Positions 41,901 through 52,891 of a stretch of DNA of 64,000 nt are shown piece by piece. The position numbers and the translations under genes are program-made. The DNA comes from Rhynchopus euleeides. Lineage: Eukaryota; Euglenozoa; Diplonemea; Diplonemida; Diplonemidae. Within the stretch, counting starts at the first letter, position 1; each line of letters opens with the position of its first letter. Location of the stretch: the NCBI GenBank assembly GCA_963210315.1, contig OY723303.1, forward strand, positions 1,798,001-1,862,000, read 5' to 3'. The notes under the pieces were generated by a model that worked only from the letters and a program-made list of their open reading frames with translations, did no database searches and was not told the DNA's origin.

Positions 41901-44900
41901 TGCAGTCTGTCAAGAACGAGCCTGTCGCTTCCGCGAGCTCCGTCTCCGCTGGAGCCATCTCACGCCCGCCGGGCGTGGCCTCCGAGGTTGGGGTGAAGCA
42001 CGAGATTGCCACCTCCTCCATCCTGAGCTTCGACGACCAGCTCGCCCCAACCTTCGACGGCGACACCGACGTCAACGATGTCGACGACAGGCAGGCCATC
42101 GACGACAGCGACGCGCTGCCCGCCAGCCAGGGCCCCAGGCCCCCCCTCCCCCTCCCCTCGTCGCAGGGGATGATCAACCTCCGCGGGCACCCCGTGTCGC
42201 AGCCTTCGGCGGCCCTCCCCTCCTCGCAGCAGCGGAAGCGGAAGCGGGCGGAGCCCCTGATTGGGCTGAGCCAGGAGGAGCTGATGAGCCAGCTGGTCCG
42301 CCCTGAGCAGCAGCAGCAGCAGCAGCATGGCAGCAGCGGCGCGATGCACTTCAACAGGCTGCCCGGCGACGACGTCGGGTTTGATGACGGGGTGTCGGAG
42401 GTGCTGCACGACCTGGAGGCAGAGAATCTGTCGGGGAGGCCGACGCGCAGCAGCATCGCGGCGACGCCTGCTGCGCGGAAGAAGCAGAGCAGGGTCGCAG
42501 CCACGCCTCGCCCCTCGGGGCAGACGCAGAGAAAGGAGGCACCCGCCGTGCGGATGTCTGCGAAGGATGCGGAGAAGGTGCAGCGTGATATCCTCAACAA
42601 GAAATTCCACGAACCAGCCAGGGCGGACGCAGAAGCGGCCCGCGCCAAGCGGAAGGAGCGCGCGGCAGACCTGATGGACCAGCTGGGGCAGAGCATCCAG
42701 ACCCCCACCGCGTTCGCCCTCGCCGTCCCCCAGGCACCGAGGTACCCCCGTCTGGTCACGCCTGCGCCCTCCCTGCGCGACATGGTGAAATACCAGCCGA
42801 CGCAGCTGGAGCTCGAGTGGAACCGCGCCCTCCTTGCCGAGGTCGATTGGATCGGGGTGCAGGATGTGGACCTCACCAACCCCGCTGCCTACGGCAGGCA
42901 GGAGATCGTCAAGCTGCAGGTGTCTGAGAAGGACCGGGAGCTGCTCCAGGCCTCCGTCCCCTACGACAAGGAGCCCACCCGCGAGGTGTGGCAGGGCAAG
43001 GGCAAAGTCCCTATCTTCACAGTGCGTCCGGCGTATACCGAAGTCGGGCTGCGTCCGAACATGAAGAAGCAGCGCCGCGAGGAGGTGGAAGAGGATTTGA
43101 ACAGGATGCGCCACGTCCGGAAGGTGCGCGAGTCTGAGGAAGAGAGGCGGAAACGCTATCAGGAGGGGATCAAGGGGACCTTCCAGACGGCGGAGGCTGT
43201 GGACAGGCAGTGGTTCGTCCACCTCATCCACGTGGGTGCTGCTATGGGGATGGGGTTGTCGAGGGATGACGACCGCCTGGAGCGCCTCAACCGCGACCCG
43301 GAGGAGTTTGCGAGGTTCAAGCTGCTGCGCCAGCAGACGCTCAGCATGGCTGCGCAGTGCAGCCCCGAGTCGCTCGCCAGCCTCGACACCACGATTCGCT
43401 CCGTTCTCCCTGCATTCCAAACCGAATCCGATCTGGAAGGGCTTGTCCTGCCGGATGTCAAACCCACGCTGCTGAAGGGGGATGACTACGACCAGCGCCT
43501 TGTCCTCTCCGAGTGGAAGGAGGCATGGCACCGCTGGGCGCTGCTCTACTCCCGCGAGATGCGCGACATCGGGCTGACGGAGGGGTCCCGGGAGAAGCGG
43601 ATGGCAGACCCGTCGCGCCGCCCGATCGGCAGCATCCTGCAGTCCATCAGCAGGCAGCGGATGGGGGAGGGGCGGAACGAGCTGCTGCACCCGACGCAGA
43701 AGGGGGTCAACCTGGTGAGCGTGAAGGAGGTGTGGGCGGATGAGCCGGAGGTGACGGACCAGAGGGAGCTGGTCGTGGTGCACTTCGAGACCGCGGACCC
43801 CCTCCCTGTGCAGAGGCTGTGCAAGATGGGCGAGGACTTCTTCGAGCTGGAGAACAAGGAGCAGCTCGCGCGCCGCTCGCGCGCCGCGGAGCACCACTAC
43901 GAAGGGGCGATCCTTCTGCGGAGGATGAATCTCGCAGGGAAGATCACCGCGGAGTTCCTCCTCCCGACGAAGACGCGTGGCACGGATGCTGCGGTGGAGA
44001 CGATCCGGGAGGAGGAGCTGGTGCAGGCATCTTGGAACACCCCCACGACTGCGGGGCACCGCGAGGTGGTGGAGTACGACAGGGTGAATTCGTTCGACGG
44101 GAAGATGATCCACCAGCGTGAGTCGGCCTTCATCTTCCGCGAGACGGAGTCGGGTGTGAAGGTGAGCTACCCTCCCCGGAGGTTGGGTCTCGTGTTGGCT
44201 CCGAATGCCGATGAGCTGGATGACCCAGAGCTTGCGCGCCAGCATCTCCGCCTGCGGGACGACTCGACGCCCATCGCAGGCAGGAAGAACGTCAAATACA
44301 TCTTCAGTTGGGACGACGATCTCGCCGAGTGGGCCCGGCAGGAGCAGGAGGGCGGTCACAAGGCAGCGTATCTGCGGGATGTTGCAGAGCTGCGGAAGCG
44401 GTACCGCCAGGAGCATCAGCTGGAGCAGGCTGCGAAGCGGCGGCGGCTTGAGGCGGAGGCGGAGGAGCACCTGGGCGATGTGGAGATGCTGGGGGAGGAG
44501 GGGGCGGCGCCGGTGCCGGAGGTGAAGGAGGAGGTGGTCGAGGAGCCTGACGCCGCCATGCAGAACGGGCACCTGGCGGAGGGGGGCGACGCCGCAGCGG
44601 CGCCGGAGGAGCCGGCAGAGGATCCCAAAACAGGTATGGGCCGGGGTGGGGGGGGGGGGTTTTTTTGAGCACATTTATGATGCGTAAAAGTGTAGGAGTG
44701 CTTCCGACGATCCTGTTCCTTTTCTGTGTGTCTAGCTATCTCGTGTTCACATGTGCTCCACACCCACATCAAAGCAGCAGGCTCTAGGGTGGTGGAAGCG
44801 TCAACGCATCATTAAGGAAGAAGGAAGCACGGTTGCTACGCTTTTGTGGGCAGCAAGCACTGTTTCCACACCACCACCACCACCATCCCACAGCGGTGAC

Positions 44901-44940
44901 CGGGATCCAAAAGGCGCTGGAGGAAGAGCTCCTGGAATGA
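38989..44940 (+). CDS. PAF1: PAF1, subunit of the RNA polymerase II-associated Paf1 complex
   Basis: Best model: start exon 38989-39021 (MPEKDKDDVSQ), one or two uncertain exons (from 39254; 39559-39658), then 40033-40118, 40347-40422, 40625-40774, 40848-41084, 41265-41311, 41453-44633 and 44894-44940. Phases match at each junction from 39658 onward and nearly all donors are GTATG. The first 350 or so residues are Ser/Gly/Pro-rich and variable. The conserved core is in the long exon: IGVQDVDLTNPAAYGR, VPIFTVRPAYTEVG, KGTFQTAEAVDR, KITAEFLLPTK and ESAFIFRETESGVKVSYPPR follow PAF1 landmarks in order. A charged Glu-rich tail ends ALEEELLE. PAF1 helps Pol II elongation and histone modification in the nucleus. 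The last intron contains a conserved-core repeat. Trypanosome Paf1 complexes have been described without an obvious PAF1, so its presence is of interest. Confidence 0.8.
44683..44845 (+). repeat. Conserved-core structured repeat, copy 6, in PAF1 last intron
   Basis: Ends AAAAGTGTAGGAGTGCTTCC and GGAAGCACGGTTGCTACGCTT pair in two blocks. The core GGTGGAAGCGTCAACGCATC is at 44791-44810. It lies between the donor at 44634 and acceptor at 44893. Confidence 0.85.
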
Positions 44941-46648
44941 GCGGCCAACGCGCGGTGATGAGAAGGGGTGTGTGCAGTGTGTTGTGTGTGTGCCGACCGT
45001 TTCGACCATCATCAGGCTCTCGGGTCGTCATCGATGCTTTTAAAAAACAACCGAGAAGAATCGCGCACATATGGGCGGTGCCGGGAAGCGCCAAAACGCA
45101 CCAAACGCGACAAAACAGAAGCCGCAGTGGATAGTCACATGAATTTGTGTTGCCTGGCCCTGCATGCTGATGTCATTGCCGGTCGTCGTATCAACGATGA
45201 GGGCGTGTGTGCCTCCGTTGTACAGTGTGCCGAACCAAGCATCTTGCTCTCCCGCTGGTGTCGCGGGGGGGGGGGGGGGGGCGTGTGGGAGGGAGAGACC
45301 TCAATAACACAGTCAAGTCAAGAAGAACTAAAAACAAAAACAAAAACAGTGTATCGCGAAATCCCGAGGCGAAGACCTGGTGGTGGGCCAGTGGGGTTTC
45401 TGACACCGGAAAAAATATATACAAATGTATACAAATGAAGGGGGGGGGGGGGAATGCACAACCCTGCACAGCATCCCTGCATCACCGGGGCCGCGTTGAA
45501 GTTGAAGGTGTCCATGATATTTCCTCATGAATAAGCGAAGGGGCCGCCGGAGTGTGTCAAGCTTGTGCCCTTTGGACGGAGTGTGGTAATGTTAGAGGTG
45601 TGGAGAGAGGGGGGTGAGGGAGACGTGCCGTTGTTGATCTGGTCCTGCGTCGTCTGGAGCTTCAGCAAGCCAGTGGCACGCGCTGTCAAATCAATTCATT
45701 CACCCCCCCCCCCCCCCCTCTTCTGCGTTCTCCACCCCCCCCCCCCACCTGCACGACTGCAAGCAAAACAGACTGGGCAGCCCTCGCCGAATCCCCTCCC
45801 CCCCCAGATCCTCCGTGGTTTGACTGGACACAAGATAACATTTATTTTAAAAAAACAGGGGCAAGATCGAGCCTTGCGCTCGTGATGGTGCCCGCTTCCC
45901 AAAAGAAAAAGAAAAATATGGGGTAAAGTCAAAAAAAGTCCAGCGAGTTCGCTACAGAGGGCAAAAAGGGGGGGGGGGTGATGGTGGGGCGATATGGTGG
46001 AATGCGTGTGTGGGGTCAATGGGGGTGGTGGGTGGAGGTGGGGGTGGGGGGTCGTCCGTTGTTTTGTCCGATGCTTACATTTTTGAAAAAATATCCTTCA
46101 CACGAAGAGGGGGGGGGGGTGGTGTTGGGTTGTGGGGTTTTAGGCGCCTGCAGCTCTCTCCCACCACTCTCCTCCTCCTCCTCAGCCCGCAAACCCACCC
46201 CCCCGCATTCCTGAACCACATCCAGCCGAGGCGACAAACTTACGCTGCCACCTACCGCCACCCGCCACTCCGTTTTTATAATAACCGCCACGTTTGCTTG
46301 GCACGTATTCCATTCCCCAGTCTGGCCATGAGCTTGTGACTGCAGACAAGGGGGGGTCTTCGCTGGTCGTCATCCTTCGTCAATCTTCGTCAATTTTCAG
46401 CCAATTCGACTGGAAATGCACCAAAAAATGCACTGACGATCATCCCATAGCGAGAAGCCCCCCAAAGGGTATTCATCAATTGCCATTACATTGCCTCCTC
46501 CGCATAGCTTTTGGCACCCCAGCCACGGCACCCAGCGAAGGCCACTTCGAGGTTGAAGAAAGCCTGAAGAAAAATGACAAAAAAATACGAGCTTTTTTTT
46601 ATCAGATCGCAACAAAGCGCGGCAATGAAGAGAACGGGGGGGGGGGGG
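44941..46648. other. Intergenic region after PAF1
   Basis: Contains several G runs (45267-45281, 45440-45451), a C run (45702-45718), a partial ATCATCAGGCTCTCGGG block near 45013 resembling the 5' half of the conserved-core repeat, and a small MITE at 46350-46463. No gene is recognised. Confidence 0.5.
46350..46463. mobile_element. Small MITE with GGGGGGTCTTCGCT ends
   Basis: Inverted ends: GGGGGGTCTTCGCTGGTCGTC at the left, and GACGATCATCCCATAGCGAGA then AGCCCCCC at the right. The interior has CTTCGTCAATCTTCGTCA and TTTTCAGCCAATTCG. A second copy lies inverted at 55136-55232. Confidence 0.65.
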
Positions 46649-47803
46649 TAGGGAAAACCTTAAGGGGTAAACTTTACGGGATTTTTCACATAGGCGAGGA
46701 ACACGCACAAAATGGCAGTAAACCTGAAACCCCGGCCCCTGGGAGTATTTGGGGGCGGTCTGGGTGGTTTTTGGGGGTATTTGGTCACTTCTGAGCCAAT
46801 CCGTGACCATGCTCAAAAAAGTGTCATGGTTTGGTTCCGGCACCCTCATTTGAACCACCCTTCCGAGCCCGTCCCGCCCAACTTGCCCGCAACATTCCGC
46901 CTTTTCTTGTCTTGGGTGGGCACTGATGCCTTCGGTTCAATTTGGGAGCAAATGCGTGTGACAAGCTTGGGAAGGAGCGTCTTCTCGCCGGCATTTCCTG
47001 ATAACACTTGCTGCAGCGTACACCGACCACTGCGCCTGCCGGTTTGCACACCGAATAAGGCTTTGGAACCCACACCGGCATATTTTCCAAAGACGCCGGC
47101 CCCAAAATCCACTCGCGCACCGTCTCCAGCCTCTCCTTTCCATCTGCGGCTGAGTTCCCCAGCATTCTGACCGTCGTCCGGCATCTCTTTTAGCTCTTGC
47201 AGTGCTGCAATGAAGAGCGCGTAAGTGGGGGTGATGGTGCAGATGACGAGGATCATCGCCACTGAGAAGTGCCACTGCAGTACCGTAGAGCCGGGGTGAC
47301 ACAGGTTATACACCACACCCACTTCGCTGTTGCCGTTACCCCTGATGAAGTCCCCAATGCATCCGACACCTCAGGGAGGGCACATAATATCGCCTCCCGA
47401 GCGACGCCCTTGCATTCGCAGACACACCCGATCTTTGTTGAGGATGTCGGTAGAAACCTGACAGAACACTCGCTGAAATACCATTTTCTTGGCCCGATAG
47501 TACTCAGATGTCTCATCAGAGGCGGCAGAACGTGGTACATGACGGGGGATGGTGATGACGCAGGTGACAGGGTGCTCGGGAGACTCACCCGGGGAGGGGT
47601 TCGGTACCAAACCATGACACTTTTTTCAACACAGCGTTTCAGCCGCGTTCCGGGGCACCAAAGTGGGTGTCCCACACCCAGGAGCGGTTTTTGGGGTGGT
47701 CTGGCCACTTTTTCAGCATTTTTGGGGGGTTTCTGGTCGAAAATTGCCTATGTCGAAAAATGTCGTAAAGTTGAGGGATTTCGGTACCTTAAGACGGTCC
47801 CTA
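46649..47803. mobile_element. 1.15 kb TA-flanked element with long inverted arms
   Basis: TA at 46649-46650 then GGGAAAACCTTAAGG; right end CTTAAGACGGTCCC then TA at 47802-47803. The arms run about 190 bp: TAAACTTTACG, ATTTTTCACATAGG and GTGTCATGGTTTGGT at the left each recur inverted at the right. The arms are much more diverged than those of the 18601 element, so this copy is older. The middle contains a broken minus-strand frame. Confidence 0.75.
46846..47322 (-). pseudogene. Fragment of a possible membrane-protein gene inside a TIR element
   Basis: On the minus strand the frame includes a strongly hydrophobic segment (FSVAMILVICTITPTYALFI) followed by a polar Lys/Arg-rich part. Upstream frames with protein-like sequence (VSTDILNKDRVCLRMQGR) are out of register, so the gene is broken. 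It may be a host fragment captured by the element. No family is recognised. Confidence 0.3.
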
Positions 47804-48044
47804 GGGGGGGGGGGGGTGGGGGGTGGGGGACAACAGCTGGAGGCGTGCGGGGGGGGGGGTGAGGGGTGGCAGGTTTGGGTGTGGGTTGTGTGATGTAAAC
47901 AGCGGAGGATGCAGAAGATGCCGTTGTGGGGCGGGGTAGCGGGTTGTGGGGGGGAGAGGGGGGGGCGGGTCGAATCTCGACACCCCCCCCCCCCCTCCCT
48001 CCCCCGGGCTTTTTCTGCCTGTCGCCGGGAGCAAAACGGGTCGC

Positions 48045-48098
<54 letters not shown>
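48045..48098 (+). repeat. (CT)27 microsatellite
   Basis: An uninterrupted CT dinucleotide run of about 54 bp. Confidence 0.95.
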
Positions 48099-48100
<2 letters not shown>

Positions 48101-48684
48101 CCTATCTCCCTCAAGTGGTTCCCCCTGAAGCTTTCAGTCGGGGCAACAACAGCCCCGGCCAGAGAGCACACGGCACGTGGAACACTCTCTCTGACCACCC
48201 GCTGATACCGTCATGGCGCAGAATGGCCCCCCCTCCGACCTGAGGGCCCCCCTCACTCCCCATCCTCATCACTTCGACGTCTCTCTGGAGGATAGTATAT
48301 GTTCACAGCCACAATGCCCCCCTTCGTGAGTTCGCAATCAGTCAGAACGGACAGGGCGCTCCCCACCCCTGCCCCCCCCCCCTCGTCCTGCGTATATATA
48401 TTTCCGCAAACAATTGGTGGAAGCGTGCAATGCAACAACTGTCGGAAAGGATCGAGCGGAATGGATGTATTTCCGCGCTGCTGTGGGAGGGGGGTGGGTG
48501 AAGCAACAGCTATCCCACTCCCCACTCAAACCCCTCCCCGCCCCCCTCTTCTTGTGTTTTTTGTCCGCCCCATCGAGACTGCTTCGTCACAGGCACCTTG
48601 CATAACATAGCAAAGAAGGCGGTGTGTGTGTGTGTCCGAAAGTTACCCCCCTCTTTTTTTTTTAAAGCACACTCGTGTGAGCGG

Positions 48685-48850
48685 AAAGCGCCCCACCACA
48701 GCTGCAACCAAACGTGCTCTATACACTAACCCCACCCTTCATCAGGCTCAGGGTGTGATCAGTTCAGGGTTTTGTGTGTAGAAGCGTCAACGCAACAAAC
48801 AAAAGGAAATTCATCAGAGCGGTTGTAGCTGTGAAGTGATAGGGCGCTTT
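48685..48850 (+). repeat. Conserved-core structured repeat, copy 7
   Basis: Ends AAAGCGCCCC and GGGCGCTTT pair, with a sequence different from the AAAGTGTC/GACACTTT of copies 3 and 4. The core is GTGTAGAAGCGTCAACGCA (48776-48794). Confidence 0.85.
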
Positions 48851-49894
48851 TTGGCGAAGGCCAGTGGAAAGAGAAAACAAATTTTGCCAACCCTGTTGGC
48901 AAACCACATCCGGTGCGATGTGGTATGGCCTTGGTCGACCCGAGGTTGGTTCAACAAAGTCAAAATCACGGGCGGTGGAGGTGGCGGCGTTAAGCGGTGG
49001 CTGCAGCGGCTGCGGCCCTGCTGGGGACTAGACAGGGAGGAGGGTGGTGGTGGTGGAGGTGGAGCTTGCGGGTGGGCAGGGGGAACCCACACCCCCTTTT
49101 TTTTATCTGTTTTTTGTTCACCCCCCCCCCTTTTGTTGGTAAATCATCCGATACGAAAACCCCTCCTCCTATCCCTGCCCCCCCCCCCCCACCCATGCCT
49201 CCCGCCCGACCAGGGGCGTGTGTGTGTGGTGACTACGTTTCAAGTGGGTGGGACCCTCCGTGGATCACAGCCCACTCGGCGTGTGTCTGTGTGCATGGGT
49301 GGTGGCAGGGTCAGAACTGGCGGCGGGGGAGTGCGGGGAACGAACTACGCGGAAAGGAACGGGAAAGAGGGGACGGAAGCCAGGCGGGAAAAACTCCGGG
49401 TGGAGGGGGGTGGGTAGGGTGGGCTGGGGTGGAGGGGGGGGGGGGTGTGGGGTGTGGGAAACTGTCAAAGCACGGGTGTGTTGTCAAGAAAAAAAATTCA
49501 TGAAGGGTCCCCGGGCCCCAGGCGCCTCCTCTCTCTGCACCTTCTCTCGCGCATTGCTGCTGCCACAGCCATAGCCACATGCAGGCGATTCACTCCCCAC
49601 ACGACGGATCTGGCCTGAATCGTTGTGAAGGCCTCTCCATTCCACAGCAGCATAAACCGGGGCCTTCGCTCTTGGTGTCGAACTGTGTCAAAAACGTGTC
49701 ACTTTTGCATCCATTTCTGTGAGGCAGCTCGCCGCACACTTCACGATGATCTTCTCTGCACTTCTGCGCGAAGGCTCCCCCAGCCACACCTCAGCACCCC
49801 AACACCTCAGCACGACGGTTTCTCTTGCGCGTGCGATCCCCACTATCCCACCCACCCATCCACACCCCACCCCCACCAGGACCCTCGCTGCACG

Positions 49895-50806
49895 ATGTAC
49901 TCCAAGGTGCTGCTTCTGAGCATGGTGGGTGCCGCCTCTGCCGGGCGGTACCTCGGTGGCGGCCTGCTGCCCACCCCGAAGGACCAGCAGTACGTCGTGA
50001 CGTCCCCCCAGCCCAAGGACACCCTGTCCCTGTCCGACACCCCCGCCGCGTGGGACTGGCGCAACGCGAGCGTCAACGGCGGCCCGGCCCGCAACTGGGT
50101 GACGAAGTCGATCAACCAGCACATCCCGACGTACTGCGGCAGCTGCTGGGCGATGGGCAGCACCTCCGCGATGGCCGACAGGCTGCGCATCCTGCGCGAG
50201 GGCCGCTGGCCTGACGTGGAGCTGTCCTCCCAGACCGCTGTCCACTGCCTCTCCAACGGCTGTGGTGGCGGCTACGCCGCCGCTGTCTATGAGTACGCCT
50301 ACAAGACGGGCATCCCGTCCGACACCTGCCAGAACTACATTGCTGAGGGCAACGGCAAGGAGTGCACCGCGGAGCACATCTGCCAGAACTGCAAGCCCCT
50401 GTTCGGCTGCTCTGCGGTGTCGAACTACACATCCTTTAAGGTGTCGCAGTACGGCGCCATCGGCGGGGAGGAGGCCATGATGAAGGAGATCTCTGCCCGC
50501 GGCCCGATCGCCTGCTCGCTGGACGCCACCCCCCTGACGGCATGGGGCCTGAAGGTGTGGGGCACCCCTGACGCCACCTCCGTCTTCGTCGACTCTGGCT
50601 CCCACCACCAGCACGACCACGAGATCTCCGTGGTGGGCTACGGCGCCACCCCCCAGGGCCAGAAGTACTGGGTGGTGCGCAACAGCTGGGGGTCTTACTG
50701 GGCTGACAACGGCTTCTTCTACCTGGAGCGTGGCTCCAACCAGCTGGGCATTGAGGACGCCAACACGTGCGACTGGGCTGTGCCGATCGTGCCTGAGGGG
50801 TTCTGA
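49895..50806 (+). CDS. CTSZ: Papain-family cysteine protease, cathepsin X/Z type
   Basis: A 303-residue C1A protease. The ATG at 49895 is followed by a signal peptide (MYSKVLLLSMVGAASAG) and a short propeptide of about 35-40 residues, as in cathepsin X. The HIP motif before the active site (NQHIPTYCGSCWA) is the cathepsin X mini-loop signature. Catalytic residues are Cys84, His242 (DHEISVVGYG) and Asn263 (NSWGSYW); the oxyanion Gln is less clear. Conserved features include STSAMADR, GGGYAAAVYEYA, GIPSDTCQNY and several paired Cys. Cathepsin X is a lysosomal carboxypeptidase. A C-rich tract and CAG lie immediately upstream, a likely splice acceptor, giving a 15-nt leader. The gene is single-exon and intact. 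Confidence 0.95.
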   Translation: MYSKVLLLSMVGAASAGRYLGGGLLPTPKDQQYVVTSPQPKDTLSLSDTPAAWDWRNASVNGGPARNWVTKSINQHIPTYCGSCWAMGSTSAMADRLRILREGRWPDVELSSQTAVHCLSNGCGGGYAAAVYEYAYKTGIPSDTCQNYIAEGNGKECTAEHICQNCKPLFGCSAVSNYTSFKVSQYGAIGGEEAMMKEISARGPIACSLDATPLTAWGLKVWGTPDATSVFVDSGSHHQHDHEISVVGYGATPQGQKYWVVRNSWGSYWADNGFFYLERGSNQLGIEDANTCDWAVPIVPEGF

Positions 50807-52891
50807 TGATATCACATGATTGTTGATACCCCACCGCTCCCAAGAAGAGCGGCCAATAGGGGCAGGGCAGAGGCTGTTCTGCCGTGGTGGCGACAGGTCT
50901 TGATTTGAAGCGCGTTGTCGCTTTGATTTTGTTCGTTCCACCCCACCCCGCCCCCCCTTGTTTTTTGTCACACACCGCCACTACCACTGCACCCCACCCA
51001 CCACACCACCCCAGCACCAGCCTCGCTGTTGGAGACGGGCGTTGTGTGTGTGTTATCCCTCGCGCCCTATTCTGCTGTTCCCCTCTCATGACTTCTCTTC
51101 GCTGACAACGGATGCCGCGTGTGCTGTGAATCATGTCTCCTCCCATCCCCACCCCCACCACCCCACTTGTTTTCCCGACACGGCGCATTCCTTATTTGCT
51201 TTTGGCGAGAGTTTGAAATGTCGATTCAAAGGGGGCCCTCGCTACGAGTCACTGTGAGTCACGAGTCGTCAGTTTTCAGCCAAACATGGCTGACTTCTCA
51301 CTTTTTCTCACTCAGTCACACTTGGTAGCGAGGGCCCCCAAAGCACCCGGTTTTTGGTGTTCTGGCAGGAGGGGCGGAGGCCACCCATTTCTACTCGTTT
51401 AGAAGCGACAATGGCAGCCATCCCCCCCCCCCCCCGTCAGACTCAATGTCTCGATAGTCAACGCCCTGTCAAAAGTAAACTCACCCGTCAACATTCTCGT
51501 TGACCGATTGCGCCGTGTAACGAGTGAAGGGGGTCAAAAGGGGGGTCGAGTATTTCGCCTTCCCTTTTCCCCCTGCTTTGCCACCCCTTTTGTCGTGCAC
51601 ATTCTTACCCCACACCCCCCCCCACTCCATCCCTTTTGGGCTGTACTATATACACTTCTACTCGGAGTAACTCCAGGCAAAAAAAATAACATCGTGGCTT
51701 GAGGTAGCAGCAGGAACCCCTGACTGCACCACAATGACCCCTCCTGGCCTATATATGCCGTTCTTCCCCCCACTCCCCCACACCCACCCCCACCCACTCA
51801 CTGGTGCCTGAGTCCCCTTGGGACCCTCGGGGCGCGAAGGAGAGGGGTGCGGGGGGTGGTGGCGGCGGTGGTGGTGGGGAGGACCGCGCGCACACAACAC
51901 ACGCAACGAAGCCCCCATGTTTCCCCCTTTTTTTTCAAACGAAAAAAGCGCAAGGTACACAGCGCTGCATACCGTTACGTGAGGAGGGGTGGGAGGGGAG
52001 GGGAGGGGGAGGGTAGAGAGAGTGAGGTGGTTTTATTGAAGGGACGGGGTAGGTGGTGACGGTGACGCGTGTTTCATTATATTCCCCTTGCGGTGGTGCA
52101 GGGGGGGGGGGGGGTGGGGTGGGGGGGAGAGAGGGAGGAAGGAGGGAATCCCTGCCTTCCCACACATGCTCTCTCCCCGCCCACCAACCCACCCACTCCG
52201 GCTCCAAGAAAAAGCCATTTTTTTTGACAACGTTGTTTGGGGCGGTGTGTGCATCTGCTGCGTACGATGCACACACCGCATTGCGCACCATCTCCAGATG
52301 GGGGGAAAAAAAGCAAACTTATCTCGTGTGGAATTGCTTGTTTGTTGTTGTGATTATTCAACTTTCATGTCGTTTTGTTTTGCACCGAAGCCCCTCCCAT
52401 CGATTTCCCACCCTTTTCCTTCTCCAGAAGGCAAAGGCTGCGGATACAACGGAGGGACGGGGGAGGGGCGGTGGTGGTGATGGCGGTGGTGGCTAGCACG
52501 TTTGCCCTCTGTTGGCTGCCGTTGCCTTAATCTGCAACAGGCAGGCGCAGTGGACGCAATGTCCCCTTTGCACGAGGGCACACGCGTAGCCACCCCGCCA
52601 CCACCACCACCCCCCCCCCCCCCAAAGCCATGGGGAGCCGGACAGTGCATCTGGAGTTATCGCGTGCGTGCTGCCCCCCCGCTCCCTCCTCCCCTCCCCT
52701 CCCCTCCCCTTCCCCACCCCCCCACCCCTCCGCAACGGCAGCCCTCACGGGGTATATACACTCCTTTTCCTTCTCCTCCTCCCCTCCTCCCTCCCCCCAC
52801 CCACCCCCACCCCACACTCCCTCGCTGATCCCAGGATACACAAACACACACTACCACCTCCTCCCTCCCACCCCCCCCCCCCCCTCCACCC
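50807..52891. other. Intergenic region between the protease and RNA ligase genes
   Basis: Contains a 109-bp MITE (51231-51339), C runs (51424-51435, 52608-52623), G runs (52102-52112) and C-rich pyrimidine DNA from 52660 up to the ATG at 52892. No gene is recognised. Confidence 0.5.
51231..51339. mobile_element. 109-bp MITE with GGGGGCCCTCGCTAC ends
   Basis: Perfect inverted ends GGGGGCCCTCGCTAC (51231) and GTAGCGAGGGCCCCC (to 51339). The centre has TTTTCAGCCAAACATGGCTG, sharing TTTTCAGCCAA with the MITEs at 46350 and 55136. Confidence 0.8.

Larger units (their letters stand above)
47804..49894. other. Intergenic region before the cysteine protease
   Basis: Holds a G-rich stretch (47804-47860), a (CT)27 tract (48045-48098), one conserved-core repeat (48685-48850), C runs near 47980 and 49175, and a (GGT)n-like stretch near 49040. 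A pyrimidine-rich stretch ends ACCAG just before the ATG at 49895. Confidence 0.55.

Noticed and set aside
41960..44674. Minus-strand frame of about 900 codons opposite PAF1
   Set aside because: An antisense shadow of a long GC-rich exon; its Leu/Arg/His-rich composition mirrors the plus-strand codons, and PAF1 motifs are on +.
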